The notes: a model not told the origin generated them from the sequence alone. A stretch of DNA of 64,000 bases from Desulfoluna spongiiphila (GCF_900101345.1 NZ_FMUX01000011.1:141835-205834); one strand, 5' to 3'; positions 11,598 to 21,135 are shown, counted from the stretch's first letter. Program-made: numbers and translations.

Positions 11598-12434
11598 CTA
11601 CTTTGAGGTTGGCCCAGTATTACCCTCCCTTGGCAACACCCCATGCAATATTTCAAAATGATCAAAGGGCGGCATGATGCACGCCCCGTGAAAGTGTTGC
11701 CGGGCGGTGGCCAAAAGGTCGCGGGTCAGGCGGATCCCTTCGGCCGTGGGATTCTCAGCCTTTGCCATGGCGCTCCTCACCTCCTCGGGGACTTCGATGC
11801 CGGAGACCTTGTGATGGAGAAAAGCAGCATGCCGGAAGGTTCGCAGGGGAAGGAGCCCTAAATGGGCGGGAATCCCCAGGGGGTTCAAGGCCTCTGCCAG
11901 GAGCTCGGCATCCCTTGCCGTGTAAACCGGCTGGGTCACCACAAACTGGGCACCGGCAGCCACCTTCTCCTTCAAGCGCTTCATCGCGATGCCCAGGCGC
12001 AGCTCGTCGGTGAAGGGGTTCATCACCACACCGGTGGTAAGACCGGCCTTTCTGGCCATCTTGATGAGATCTGTCAGGGAGATGTCCCGAACCGAACTGG
12101 TGATGCCTTTTTCGGCCAGGGGCACAAAGTCTCCGGTCATCACCAGTACGCTCTTGATACCAAGGGCCTTTGCCCCCCAGAGGATTCCCTGAAGGCTCAA
12201 CCGATTGTGGTCCCGGGTGGTGACGTGGAGAGTGGCAGGACGTTTCAGCTCGTCCTGAAGGATCCGGCACAGGGAGAGGGCATCCATCCGAGGCTTGGCA
12301 ACCGGGTTGGTGGCCACACTGAACCCGTTAAACGAAAGATCGTTGATCCCCTCCAGGGCCGCCAGCAGCGGCTCGGCATCGGCCCCGGATGGAGGCACCA
12401 CCTCCACCACCACCTCAAACCTGTCGTGCGTCAT
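11598..12434 (-). CDS. metF: 5,10-methylenetetrahydrofolate reductase
   Basis: About 278 aa with the MetF TIM-barrel pattern: an N-terminal FEVVVEVVPPSG strand with the catalytic Glu, then NPVAKPRMDAL, VLVMTGD and FVVTQPVY. It reduces methylene-THF to methyl-THF with FAD, for methionine synthesis or the methyl branch of the acetyl-CoA pathway. Two adjacent ATGs (12437 and 12434) follow GGAG; the second has the better spacing (7 nt). A longer start at 12452 lacks a ribosome site. The gene lies downstream of, and in line with, the acyl-CoA ligase and the 46-aa gene. No partner subunit gene such as metV is present here. Confidence 0.88.
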   Translation of the reverse strand: MTHDRFEVVVEVVPPSGADAEPLLAALEGINDLSFNGFSVATNPVAKPRMDALSLCRILQDELKRPATLHVTTRDHNRLSLQGILWGAKALGIKSVLVMTGDFVPLAEKGITSSVRDISLTDLIKMARKAGLTTGVVMNPFTDELRLGIAMKRLKEKVAAGAQFVVTQPVYTARDAELLAEALNPLGIPAHLGLLPLRTFRHAAFLHHKVSGIEVPEEVRSAMAKAENPTAEGIRLTRDLLATARQHFHGACIMPPFDHFEILHGVLPREGNTGPTSK

Positions 12435-12502
12435 CATACAGCTCCATTTCACTTGTGTGTGCGTACACGATTTCCATGGCAGGCGTCACCGTGGCCGTCG
12501 GA

Positions 12503-12643
12503 TCAGAACCACTTCCGCCACTCCGGCCAGCCAAGCTCTTCGGCGCAGGTCAGCTCCCTTGTCACATCCTTCAAAAAAGCCCAGGTCTCACAAAGGTCCC
12601 GCAGGGGGCCCGGCCCTGACGTTGTCGACGTGTCCTGTTTCAT
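12503..12643 (-). CDS. Small Trp-rich protein (46 aa), unrecognised
   Basis: This ORF fills the gap between the acyl-CoA ligase and metF. AAGGAGGG lies 6 nt before its ATG, one of the best ribosome sites in the window. The peptide ends in LGWPEWRKWF, with a polar Ser/Thr/Pro start and a central helix (LCETWAFLKDVTREL). The ligase stop is 12 nt upstream, so the three genes look co-transcribed. I do not recognise a family; a role tied to either neighbour would be a guess. Confidence 0.62.
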   Translation of the reverse strand: MKQDTSTTSGPGPLRDLCETWAFLKDVTRELTCAEELGWPEWRKWF

Positions 12644-12655
12644 GGCAACCCTCCT

Positions 12656-14290
12656 TTATCCAAAGGCACTGCGCATTCTCTTTTTGTCGAGTTTTCCCAC
12701 ACTGGTTTTGGGAATATCATCCACGAACTCAAAGGCATCGGGCACGCCGTACCTGGGAATATCCCCTTTTTCGGCGGCCCCTTTGAGATAGGCTTTCAGA
12801 TCTTCGGGCCCCACGGCCCCCACGTATTCGGGTTTCAGGTGCACGATCATCATGGGCCTCTCCCCCCACTTTTCATGGGGCACCCCGATGGCCGCCGACT
12901 CCAGCACCGCCTCGTGTCTACTCAGGATGTTCTCTAAATCCAGGGAGGAGATCCACTCGCCCCCGGTTTTGATGACATCTTTCATGCGGTCCGTTATCTG
13001 AATGTACCCGTCCCCGTCGATCACCCCCACGTCGCCACTGTAGAGCCATCCGTCCCGCCACAACTCGGTGCTGCGTTCCTCGTCGGCCACATACCCCTGG
13101 GTCAGCCAGGGTGCCCGAAAGACAAGCTCTCCGGTTGAAACCCCGTCATGGGGCAGAAACCGGCCCACCTCGTCCACCACCTCCACCTCGGCAAGGGGAA
13201 CAGGGCGTCCGGTTTTGACCACGGTGTCCATGAGGGTGTCGCGGTCCAGGCTCTCCCAGTCGGCACCCGGCATTCCCAGGCTGATGAGGGGGCAGGTCTC
13301 GGACATGCCGAAGCCGGCATAGGCTTTGATTCCCATCTTCCAGGCATCTTCGGCCAGGCCCCTCGGAAGCCGTGCCCCGCCGATGACCACCTTCCAGTGG
13401 GACAGGTCGAAGGAGGCAACCGCCGGGTTGGCCGTGATCATCTGGAGAATGGTGGGCACGCAGTGGGAAAAGGTCACCTTCTCGCCCACGATGAGCTTCA
13501 GGAGCATGGCCGGCTCGTACTTGCCGGGATACACCTGCTTTACCCCCAGCAGGGTGGCAAGGTAGGGCATGCCCCAGGCATGCACATGGAACATGGGCGT
13601 CAGGGGCATGTACACATCCCCTGAGCGGAACCGACCCACCGAATCGTAGGCCCCCACGGCAACGGCACCCGACAGGGTGTGGAGCACCAGCTGGCGATGG
13701 GTAAAGGAGACCCCCTTGGGATTTCCCGTGGTGCCCGTGGTATAAAACGTGGTGGCCACCGTGTCTTCATCCAGATCGGGAAACCCATGTTCGGGATCCC
13801 CCCCTTCAAGCAGGCCGTCATAATCCCCGGCAATGGGAAAAGAGGGGCTGAGGCGGCTCTCCCCTTCCTGCATCAGCACCACAGACTCCACCGTCTCCAA
13901 ACGGGGCCGCATCGCCTCCAGCAGGGGAAGAAAATCGGTATTTACCATCAGCACCCGGGCACGGGCGTGGTTCACCGTGTAGACCATCTGCTCCAGGGAA
14001 AGCCGCCAGTTGACCATCTGGAGAACCGCCCCGGTCATGGGCACCCCGAAGAAGCATTCGAGGAAGCGGTGGCTGTCGTAATCCATCACCGCCACCACGT
14101 CCCCTTGCGTCACTCCCAGCCCCTGCAGTACAGATCCCAGGCGCCCGATGCGCCCCCGAAGGTCCCGGTACGTGAACCGAACCTGATCCCGATAAACAAT
14201 TTCCTGCTCCGGTGAGTAAATAAGCGGCGTATTCAGTAGTTTCTTGATGATGAGGGGGTAGTCATACGGCTCGCCGGGCTGATAGACCAT
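12656..14290 (-). CDS. Acyl-CoA synthetase (AMP-forming, medium/long-chain type)
   Basis: This 544-aa member of the ANL superfamily has the AMP-binding loop TTGTTGNPKG (P-loop), a GMSETCP motif, SGDVGVIDGDGY and the C-terminal lid ending in a GKLDKK motif with the adenylation Lys. It would activate fatty or related acids with ATP and CoA. AGGAGG sits 7 nt upstream of the ATG. It opens a minus-strand unit with the 46-aa gene and metF. The acyl-ACP thioesterase upstream on the same strand suggests fatty-acid traffic. The exact substrate cannot be read from the sequence. Confidence 0.9.
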   Translation of the reverse strand: MVYQPGEPYDYPLIIKKLLNTPLIYSPEQEIVYRDQVRFTYRDLRGRIGRLGSVLQGLGVTQGDVVAVMDYDSHRFLECFFGVPMTGAVLQMVNWRLSLEQMVYTVNHARARVLMVNTDFLPLLEAMRPRLETVESVVLMQEGESRLSPSFPIAGDYDGLLEGGDPEHGFPDLDEDTVATTFYTTGTTGNPKGVSFTHRQLVLHTLSGAVAVGAYDSVGRFRSGDVYMPLTPMFHVHAWGMPYLATLLGVKQVYPGKYEPAMLLKLIVGEKVTFSHCVPTILQMITANPAVASFDLSHWKVVIGGARLPRGLAEDAWKMGIKAYAGFGMSETCPLISLGMPGADWESLDRDTLMDTVVKTGRPVPLAEVEVVDEVGRFLPHDGVSTGELVFRAPWLTQGYVADEERSTELWRDGWLYSGDVGVIDGDGYIQITDRMKDVIKTGGEWISSLDLENILSRHEAVLESAAIGVPHEKWGERPMMIVHLKPEYVGAVGPEDLKAYLKGAAEKGDIPRYGVPDAFEFVDDIPKTSVGKLDKKRMRSAFG

Positions 14291-14479
14291 GGATGATCCT
14301 CCTGTGCCTGGGGGTGCATGCTTCTGTTAAAGATATGGTGGGAGAATGGGTGCCGAATTGCGATGAAAATGAATGCCTTAATCATAGGCAGAGAACTTTG
14401 CGCCTGTCAACCATGAGGTACAGCCATGGCATCACACGCATGTCGTAAACAGATCCGAAAAGGGGCCCCTGCTAAAAAA

Positions 14480-14651
14480 GCCTCCGGCAGCCCTGCCGGG
14501 AGCTAAACCTTTAAAAAGTTTAATAAACAGACCTTAAAAAGACATTTTGAATAAATTTTACTTTAAATACGGATATGATTTTCCCTGAGGCACGAAGGGA
14601 AAAGCGCATTCGCAAGCCGCTTTCAAGGTGGCACACCTTGCCGCCGGAGGC
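14480..14651 (-). repeat. SIR repeat, long form, inverted
   Basis: The ends are GCCTCCGGCAGC (14480-14491, one change) and GCCGCCGGAGGC (14640-14651), 172 bp. H2 on the minus strand is TTCCCTTCG..., with the TTTTCCC/GGGAAAA type of pairing around 14580-14603. It lies 76 nt after the thioesterase stop, in that gene's orientation. Confidence 0.88.
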
Positions 14652-14726
14652 TGTTTTTTTGAGCTGAATAGTTACACGTGGCGATAGGTGACATTGTTTA
14701 GGGGGTATTTTCTTTTTTTCTGCGCC

Positions 14727-15509
14727 TTAACACAAAGAGCGGAGCTTTTCCGGGAGCTCAAAGGCGTCCATGGGTTGCCAGACCGTGCGCATGCGCATGA
14801 GCTCCCCTTCCCCGTCTTTGCCGGAGATACGATGAAGAAAGGCATTGTCCTCGGTCTCATCGACCTGGGCCTCGGAGACGACGGCCCTGCCCCGGGCGAT
14901 CTCCCGGATAAAACGCACCTCCAGGCGGGTGGGAAGGTGATGGCCGAGAAAGGACTCGGGGAGGGCTTCAAGGGCCCACCCGATGTAAATGGAGTTGTTG
15001 ACGTGGCGGTTGAAATCAAGGTCTGAGATCCGCACTCGAAAATCGGTGGTGTGGTCAGGGGCCTTCACCGGAAGGATCCGCTCGAAACTGTCGGGGATGG
15101 CCCCTCCCCCCGAGCGCTGTTCTGCAGAGAGGCAACGGCTCAGCCGGGTGGGCTTGCGGGTGGTGTAATCCATGACCACCCAGGCGCTGTTTCCGGTGAT
15201 CAGGGTCTCGCCCCAGGCGTCTGTCACCCGGAACTCCCGCAGGTCGTAAAGGTCATTTAACGGTGACCGCCAGGAGGTCAGGGTCACCTCTTCGTTCCAG
15301 ACAGGGTAACGAAGAATCCGCACCTGGTACTTAAGGAGCACCCAGGTATAATTCTGGGCCAACAGCTCGGCCGCGCTCATTCCAAGCTGGGCGGCGTGCT
15401 CACACCCACCGTCCTGAAACCAGTCAAAGAGGCTCTGCACCTTCAGCAGGGCCCGGGGGTCCACCTCGGAAAGCCTCACCTTCAATTTTCGAGTGAATAT
15501 ATCGGTCAT
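14727..15509 (-). CDS. Acyl-ACP thioesterase (FatA/FatB-like)
   Basis: This 260-aa protein has two hotdog domains. The first runs to about residue 150 (VWNEEVTLTSW region). The second holds the catalytic DLDFNRHVNNSIYIGW stretch (about 163-178), with the Asp-Asn-His set of plant-type acyl-ACP thioesterases. It releases free fatty acids from ACP; in bacteria it is used for membrane remodelling or product release. No gene overlaps its start. The acyl-CoA ligase lies downstream on the same strand, separated by a repeat element. Confidence 0.88.
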   Translation of the reverse strand: MTDIFTRKLKVRLSEVDPRALLKVQSLFDWFQDGGCEHAAQLGMSAAELLAQNYTWVLLKYQVRILRYPVWNEEVTLTSWRSPLNDLYDLREFRVTDAWGETLITGNSAWVVMDYTTRKPTRLSRCLSAEQRSGGGAIPDSFERILPVKAPDHTTDFRVRISDLDFNRHVNNSIYIGWALEALPESFLGHHLPTRLEVRFIREIARGRAVVSEAQVDETEDNAFLHRISGKDGEGELMRMRTVWQPMDAFELPEKLRSLC

Positions 15510-15986
15510 GGCGTGTACGTTTCGCTCTAGGGTTTGGTAACTGTTCAGCTGTGAATTCTATGGTCAGCATCCGCTGTTTACCATACCCCATCTGCCTGAA
15601 GAATCAACAATAGTATGGCCCTGATTCCTCCTTGACATCCCCTGATGATGGCGTTACCTTAGCGGCGTCGTCTTGTTGGATACTTATTGATATTGATAGT
15701 ATTCATAAGTATTTTTGATAGAACAAGCGGACCGTAACCCGCCCGAGCACCCCCGAGTGAGTCCCGCCTCCCGGGCCGTGCCGTGGATACGCCCCCCTTT
15801 GTATCAACCGCAACAAGCCCCATTCTAAAGGTTGTTATCCTTTGATTGGCCACGACCGAAGCAGCGCACAGCCGCTGCCCCGCGCCGCCACCTTGCCGCC
15901 TTGCCGTCACCGGCAACCCGACAGACCAATCAACCGATATGCATAACTCTAAAAACTGGTGATTGTCTTCTTCAAGGAGTTGTCAG
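15510..15986. other. Intergenic region between thioesterase and sulP (divergent promoters)
   Basis: No gene is seen. It must hold promoters for both neighbours. TTGACA at 15632-15637 with TACCTT 17 nt on is a weak sigma-70 match. An inverted pair, ATACTTAT (15680-15687) and ATAAGTAT (15705-15712), with A+T-rich spacing could be an operator. Confidence 0.4.
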
Positions 15987-17705
15987 ATGTTTTCGCTTTT
16001 TGTTCCGGAATCGGTGCGTGCTATCAAAGAGGGGATCTCAAAAAAGATCCTCATGAGTGATATCATGGCCGGTGTCATCGTAGGTATCGTGGCCCTGCCC
16101 CTTGCCATCGCCTTTGCCATTGCATCCGGGGTCAAACCCGAACAGGGAATTTTCACGGCGGTTGTGGCCGGCTTTATCATCTCCTGTTTCGGAGGGAGCC
16201 GGGTCCAGATCGGCGGCCCCACCGGGGCCTTTATCATCGTGGTCTTCGACATCGTCGCCCAGTACGGCTACGAAGGCCTGGCCGTTGCCACCATGATGGC
16301 CGGCTTCATGCTCCTTGTGATGGGGATCTCCAAGCTCGGGGCCACCATCCGCTTTATCCCCTACCCCATGACGGTGGGCTTTACCAGCGGCATCGCCCTT
16401 ATCATCTTTACCACCCAAATCCCGGACTTTTTCGGCCTCACCCTGGCCAACACCCCCGGGGACTTTATCGGCAAGCTGAGCGCCTATGCTCAGGGTATGG
16501 ACTCCCTGAACATCCAGGCCCTTGCCGTGGGCGCGGTGACCCTTGCCATCCTTCTCTTCTGGCCCAAGGTCACTCGCAAGGTGCCGGGCTCTGTGGTGGC
16601 CATCATCGCCACCACCGTGCTCACCGCCCTCTTCGGCCTGGACGTGGCCACCATCGGGAGCCGCTTCGGCAGCGTCCCCTCGTGCCTGCCCTCTCCCTCC
16701 ATTCCCACGGTCAACTGGGAGATGATCAAACAACTCAGCTCACCGGCCTTTACCATTGCCATGCTCGCCGCCATCGAATCCCTCCTCTCGGCGGTGGTGG
16801 CCGACGGGATGATCGGCAAACGGCACAACGCCAACATGGAGCTGGTGGCCCAGGGCCTGGCCAACATGGTGGTCCCCCTGTTCGGCGGCATCCCCGCCAC
16901 CGGGGCCATCGCCCGAACCGCCACAAACATCAAAAGCGGCGGCACCACCCCCGTGGCCGGTATGGTCCATGCTGTGACCCTTCTTCTCATCCTCCTCTTC
17001 TTCGGCAAATGGGCGGTGCTTATCCCCATGGCCACCCTCTCGGCCATCCTGATGATGGTGGCCTACCACATGAGCGAATGGCGCTTTTTCGTCAAGCTCC
17101 TGAAAAGCCAGCCCGCCGATGTCGCCGTCATGCTGGTGACCTTCGGCCTCACCGTCTTTGTGGATCTCACCGTGGCCATTGAGGTGGGGGTGGTCATGGC
17201 CTCCCTGCTCTTCATGAACCGCATGGCCAACCTCACCAAAATCAAGCGCCGTACCGATGATTTTGAAAACGACCCCCACGCCCTGGCCTGCCGCAAGGTC
17301 CCCCGACGCGTGGAGATCTTTGAAATCAACGGCCCCTTTTTCTTCGGCGCGGCCAACCGCTTCAAAGACGCCCTTCGCGTGGTGCGCGAAAAACCCAAGG
17401 TACTCATCCTGCGCTGCCGGCACATCCTCATGATCGACGCCACCGCCTTAAGGGCCCTGGAAGAGATGGTGGAGGAGGCCCAGCGGGAAAAAACCCTGCT
17501 CATCCTCTCCGGCGTCCACGCCCAGCCCCTCATCTGCCTGGAGCAGTCGGGCCTCTATTACAAAATCGGCGAGGACAACATCTACGCCAACATCGACGAC
17601 GCCTTAAACGGCGCACGACGGTTTCTCGGCCTCGAAGAGGTTCCCCGCCCCGTGCCCTTTGTCCCCACCGTCAGCCGGGAGATCGAAGCAATGGAAGGGC
17701 AGTAA
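15987..17705 (+). CDS. SulP-family anion transporter with STAS domain
   Basis: This 572-aa protein has ten or more membrane segments and the SulP signature near residue 70 (GGSRVQIGGPTGAFI). A cytoplasmic STAS domain (about 440-560) contains a LRCRHILMIDAT stretch. It probably carries sulfate, bicarbonate or another anion by Na+ or H+ symport; sulfate uptake would suit a sulfate reducer, but the substrate is not encoded in any motif I can read. The start is the ATG with AAGGAG 7 nt upstream; an upstream in-frame TTG (15963) has no such site. Confidence 0.92.
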   Translation: MFSLFVPESVRAIKEGISKKILMSDIMAGVIVGIVALPLAIAFAIASGVKPEQGIFTAVVAGFIISCFGGSRVQIGGPTGAFIIVVFDIVAQYGYEGLAVATMMAGFMLLVMGISKLGATIRFIPYPMTVGFTSGIALIIFTTQIPDFFGLTLANTPGDFIGKLSAYAQGMDSLNIQALAVGAVTLAILLFWPKVTRKVPGSVVAIIATTVLTALFGLDVATIGSRFGSVPSCLPSPSIPTVNWEMIKQLSSPAFTIAMLAAIESLLSAVVADGMIGKRHNANMELVAQGLANMVVPLFGGIPATGAIARTATNIKSGGTTPVAGMVHAVTLLLILLFFGKWAVLIPMATLSAILMMVAYHMSEWRFFVKLLKSQPADVAVMLVTFGLTVFVDLTVAIEVGVVMASLLFMNRMANLTKIKRRTDDFENDPHALACRKVPRRVEIFEINGPFFFGAANRFKDALRVVREKPKVLILRCRHILMIDATALRALEEMVEEAQREKTLLILSGVHAQPLICLEQSGLYYKIGEDNIYANIDDALNGARRFLGLEEVPRPVPFVPTVSREIEAMEGQ

Positions 17706-17721
17706 AAAAACCAAAAAGCAA

Positions 17722-17820
17722 GCCTCCGGCGGCCAAGGGCTGAGCCCTTGGAACCCTGGTTGCGAATGCTCCATTCCTCGTTCATCGGAATGTCACATTC
17801 GCTGACGGGCTATGCCCGTA
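17722..17820 (+). repeat. SIR repeat, short form
   Basis: It starts 17 nt after the sulP stop. GCCTCCGGCGGC is followed by H1 (CCAAGGGC/GCCCTTGG). H2 has outer stem GCGAATG/CATTCGC (17762-17768 with 17796-17802) and inner stem CATTCC/GGAATG (17772-17777 with 17787-17792), with loop TCGTTCATC. H3 is ACGGGC/GCCCGT. Confidence 0.88.
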
Positions 17821-17885
17821 AAAAACCTTGCGGTACGTAGAAGCAGCCCGTTTATTACAGCCGAAGCATGGCACAGTCAGAATCA

Positions 17886-17938
17886 ATACCAACAGGCCGT
17901 GGGTGATCCAAAGGATCGTCCACGGCCTGTTTTGGTAT
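17886..17938. repeat. Long imperfect inverted repeat
   Basis: Arms 17886-17909 and 17913-17938 pair over about 22 bp (ATACCAA, CAGGCCGTGG and GATCC blocks), with two mismatches, a 2-nt bulge and a 3-nt loop. It lies 180 nt after sulP and has no T run. It could be a 3' hairpin or a foldback repeat. Confidence 0.6.
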
Positions 17939-18049
17939 GCACAAAACGCCCGCATACAGCGAATAATACCTGATTTCGGAAATATCACGACACCGTATCC
18001 ATCCCCTTACAAATCATGTGAAATGATCCATATAATCACCAACGGTGGT

Positions 18050-18155
18050 GGCGGGCGAAGCCCGCGGCGAACGCCCTTGCGCTTTGGCCCGAGGAACGAG
18101 GGACAAAGCGCAAGGGCAATATGCTTTCGAGGTGGCTCACCTCGCCGCCGGAGGC
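18050..18155 (-). repeat. SIR repeat, short form, inverted
   Basis: It ends 10 nt from the stop of the FAD dehydrogenase, in that gene's orientation. GCCGCCGGAGGC is at 18144-18155 and H1 is CGAGGTG/CACCTCG. H2 has a perfect 14-bp stem (18073-18086 with 18104-18117) around the loop containing GAGGAACGAG. H3 is GCGGGC/GCCCGC. Confidence 0.9.
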
Positions 18156-18164
18156 ATGCTTTTC

Positions 18165-19790
18165 CTAAAGCCCCTTGCCACATATATGGTGGGCGGCGAT
18201 GCGGCCCATGAGAACGCAGGAACCTAAAAAGGTGCCTTCAAGGGAGCCTTTGCCGTGGATGCCCCCGCCGCCGAAGCCGGCGGTTTCGCCGGCGGCGTAG
18301 AGGCCGCTGATGGGGGTCCCGTCCTGGCTCAGGACCCGGCAGGAGAGGTCGGTCTGGATGCCGCCGAGGCTTTTTCTGCTGAGGATAAACTCGCGTACGG
18401 CAATGAGGGGCCGGGCGCTGGGGGCGTCGATTTTCTGGAATTTACAGGTGCGCAGGCGATCGCCCCGGTAGGTACGGAAGTTGGCGATGCGGCGGAGCTG
18501 GTCGTCGTTAAAAAAAGCCGGGCCCCGGTCGATCTGGTCGTCGTAGGCTTTGACGGCCCCTTTCAGGGTATGACGATCCACGGTGAAGGGGTTGCCCATG
18601 TCATTCATTTTATCCACCATCTCATCCAGGGAGCCTGCGGTGATAAAATCCCTGGACTCCCCGATAAGCCGGTTCACCAGCTCGGTGTTGCCGAAGAGGA
18701 GTTCTTTAAGAAGGCGCACCTTGTTCTTGTAACGGAAGGCTTTCATGTGCTCGCTTCCGGAGATGGCAAGCTCCTTGATGGCGATCTTCCAGTTCATGAG
18801 CTGGAAGGAGTACTGGCCGGGCTGTCGGCAGATCTGTTTCACAAGGTAGCGGGTATCGGTGTAGCCCACGAGGGGAACCGGGTCCATGATGCGCTCGCCC
18901 AAAGCGTTAAACCACAGGGCGGAGCGGGGTGGCACCAGGCTGAGCCCTTTGTTGGGCATGTCGGCGTTGGGGTAATCCACGCCCGCTGCGTAGTGCCACT
19001 GCTTGTCCAGATGGGTGATGTTGGCGCCCACGGCCTCCGCGGCGTCGTGGACCAGGCCGTCCGCATAGCGATGGGAGCCGTTCAGCAGCTTCTCCGGCGG
19101 AGCGCCCCAGGGGGCGTACCAGTGCTCCCGGACCTTGGACAGGTCACCGCCGCACATGCCGCCTGCGGCAAGAATCACCGCATCACCCGTGGCGGAAAAG
19201 GGCTCCCGGCTCCCCTCCAGAGACCCGCTGACGCCGGTAATGGTTCCCGCGCTGACGTCCAGGGCCTCCACCTTGCAACCGAAGTGAACCTCCAGGTTTC
19301 CCCGTTTGTGATGGGCCCTCAACCAGCCTTGGATGCCCTCAATGATCCCGAACCCCGTCCCCCAGGCTATGTGCCAGCGGGGCACCGAATTGCCGGGTTT
19401 AAAGAGCCCCCGCTCCGGCCAGTTGACCACGGGAAGGAAGATGACCTTTCGGTCCTTGAGAAACTCATGGATGATATCCCCGGATCGGTGCACGTAAAGC
19501 TCGGCCCATTTCCGGGGCCAATGGGCGTCCTCTTCAAAATCGGCACAGCTCAGCCAGTCGGAGAGGGCAAGCTCCGGGGAATCCCGGATCCCGTTCTTAC
19601 GCTGCAGGGGCGTGTCCACCATCATCACCCCGCCAAAGGACTCCTTGGCCAGCCCCCCGAACCGCTCCGGCACATCCCGGTCCAGGATCACGACCCTTCG
19701 CCCCAGATCGAGCAGCTCACAGGCGGCGGTCATCCCCGCCAGGCCGCCCCCGACAATCACCACATCTGCTTGAAACCTTCTGTGCGCCAT
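18165..19790 (-). CDS. FAD-binding dehydrogenase (3-ketosteroid dehydrogenase/fumarate reductase superfamily)
   Basis: This 541-aa flavoprotein has an N-terminal dinucleotide-binding fold (VVIVGGGLAGM, residues 10-20), a substrate cap in the middle, and a C-terminal FAD motif (GLYAAGETAGFGGGG, about 498-512). It matches the class usually annotated as FAD-binding dehydrogenase, related to KstD and flavocytochrome fumarate reductases. No signal peptide or heme motif is present, so it is cytoplasmic. The TetR gene lies upstream on the same strand but 550 nt of repeats separate them. The substrate is unknown. Confidence 0.87.
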   Translation of the reverse strand: MAHRRFQADVVIVGGGLAGMTAACELLDLGRRVVILDRDVPERFGGLAKESFGGVMMVDTPLQRKNGIRDSPELALSDWLSCADFEEDAHWPRKWAELYVHRSGDIIHEFLKDRKVIFLPVVNWPERGLFKPGNSVPRWHIAWGTGFGIIEGIQGWLRAHHKRGNLEVHFGCKVEALDVSAGTITGVSGSLEGSREPFSATGDAVILAAGGMCGGDLSKVREHWYAPWGAPPEKLLNGSHRYADGLVHDAAEAVGANITHLDKQWHYAAGVDYPNADMPNKGLSLVPPRSALWFNALGERIMDPVPLVGYTDTRYLVKQICRQPGQYSFQLMNWKIAIKELAISGSEHMKAFRYKNKVRLLKELLFGNTELVNRLIGESRDFITAGSLDEMVDKMNDMGNPFTVDRHTLKGAVKAYDDQIDRGPAFFNDDQLRRIANFRTYRGDRLRTCKFQKIDAPSARPLIAVREFILSRKSLGGIQTDLSCRVLSQDGTPISGLYAAGETAGFGGGGIHGKGSLEGTFLGSCVLMGRIAAHHICGKGL

Positions 19791-19860
19791 CGTTCCCCCT
19801 TGTCCGAATCTGTTTGGTTAGGGACGTCAAAGAAACACACCGAAAATAAGCCCAAAAAAG

Positions 19861-20094
19861 GCCTTCTATGGGTAAAGTTTGATGAATCATAGGGTCAAGA
19901 GGGCTCAAGAAAAAACAAAAGCGATGCCTCCGGCGGCGAGGTGTGCCACCTCGAAAGCAGATTGCGAATGCGTTTTGCCCCTCGTTCCTCGGGTCAAATC
20001 ACATCCGCCTTTAAAAACTTTATTCAAAAAGAGCCATTAAGACCTGTTTATTAAACTTTTTAAATAGTTAGCTTTCGGCAGGGCCGCCGGAGGA
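19861..20094 (+). repeat. SIR repeat, long form with leader
   Basis: The leader (19861-19925: CTTCTATGGG, then GAATCATAGGGTC, then an A-rich run) matches the minus-strand leader at 11520-11589. The core is 19926-20094 with GCCTCCGGCGGC and GCCGCCGGAGG ends. This copy lies between the starts and stops of minus-strand genes, so it does not follow the usual placement. Confidence 0.85.
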
Positions 20095-20108
20095 ATCTTT
20101 AACCTGGC

Positions 20109-20170
20109 TGCCTCAGGCAGCAAGGTGGGCCGCCTTGAAAGCAGGTTGCAAATGCGATTTCCCCCTGCCA
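20109..20170 (+). repeat. SIR left half in tandem
   Basis: It repeats the left end (GCCTCAGGCAGC), H1 (AAGGTGG/CCGCCTT) and the start of H2, 15 nt after the full copy. The same spacing is found in the array at 32464. The rest to 20345 shows no gene. Confidence 0.65.
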
Positions 20171-20344
20171 CACCAAAACAGACCACACAGTCTGTTTATG
20201 GATTGTCACAGCCTGAGCCTGTAAAGTCAAGAAGTTATCCTTCTTTTTTGAACATTGTTCTATATAGCGAACCACTAATTTCGTCTTCAGTAGTACCGGA
20301 AACCAGGGAGGTGGCCATTCAACGGCATCTCCGGGGCAGTTTAT

Positions 20345-20941
20345 TTACGGAAGGGAGACAGCTTCATTTCGGATGATGGCGGCCCAGGCGCGCCGCAAGT
20401 GGCGGAAATGGTCCGGTCGGTCCAGGGAGAGGGATTGAAGGGCCATGCCCCGCAAAAGATAAAGGGAGAGGTCCAGAAGATCTTTGGCCCGGGCGTAGAC
20501 AGCCGGGTCGGGGAGTTGTGAACGCCAGATGGCGTCCAGTTCGTCGAAAAAGCCTTCGATAACAGGCGTCAGGCGGGTCCGCAGCTCAACATCGGTGCGG
20601 CAGGCCACGTTGAACTCCACCCAGACATCCCGGTAGGGCCCTTGATAAAACCGGCTCCAGACCTCCTCCAGGAGAGCCTCCACATCAAAGGACTCGGAGG
20701 CAAGGCGGTCCCCCACCCCATGGGCCTCCTCAAGGGCAATGGACAAAAGGGCTTCAGCGCTGTCCGCCACCATGGCCCGCTTGGTTTCGTAATGATGACT
20801 CCAGGCCCCGCGGGAGACGCCGGCCCGCTCCAGGATCCGGGAGAGGCTGGCCCCTGCGTAGCCGTGATCCTGAAGGCACGACAGGGTCGCGTCCACCAGT
20901 TTTTTCCGTGTCCTTAGACTCCGCTCCTGCTGGGTGCTCAT
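20345..20941 (-). CDS. TetR/AcrR-family transcriptional regulator
   Basis: This 198-aa protein has an N-terminal helix-turn-helix (about 8-55; ILERAGVSRGAWSHHYETKRAMV is its recognition region) and an all-helical ligand domain. The MSTQQ start at 20941 gives the usual family length; an upstream in-frame ATG (21049) would add 36 residues with no domain. The target is unknown. It could act on the divergent 59-aa gene and birA, or on the FAD dehydrogenase downstream. Confidence 0.87.
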   Translation of the reverse strand: MSTQQERSLRTRKKLVDATLSCLQDHGYAGASLSRILERAGVSRGAWSHHYETKRAMVADSAEALLSIALEEAHGVGDRLASESFDVEALLEEVWSRFYQGPYRDVWVEFNVACRTDVELRTRLTPVIEGFFDELDAIWRSQLPDPAVYARAKDLLDLSLYLLRGMALQSLSLDRPDHFRHLRRAWAAIIRNEAVSLP

Positions 20942-21135
20942 GGGTTCGGCCTTCACGTGGGGATCACGTTGCCCTTTCCGGGGGTTGTGTGATAAGTAGC
21001 TCGAAGAGAGTGCGGCAGGTCCATGCCACGCATGGAAGGGCTGAAGCATGGGAAACGGAGACGCGTCCGTCTCCCGGTCCGAGGCGCTGCCGCAGACAAA
21101 CCTTTATATATTTAGAGATACAGGAAACACACCCC

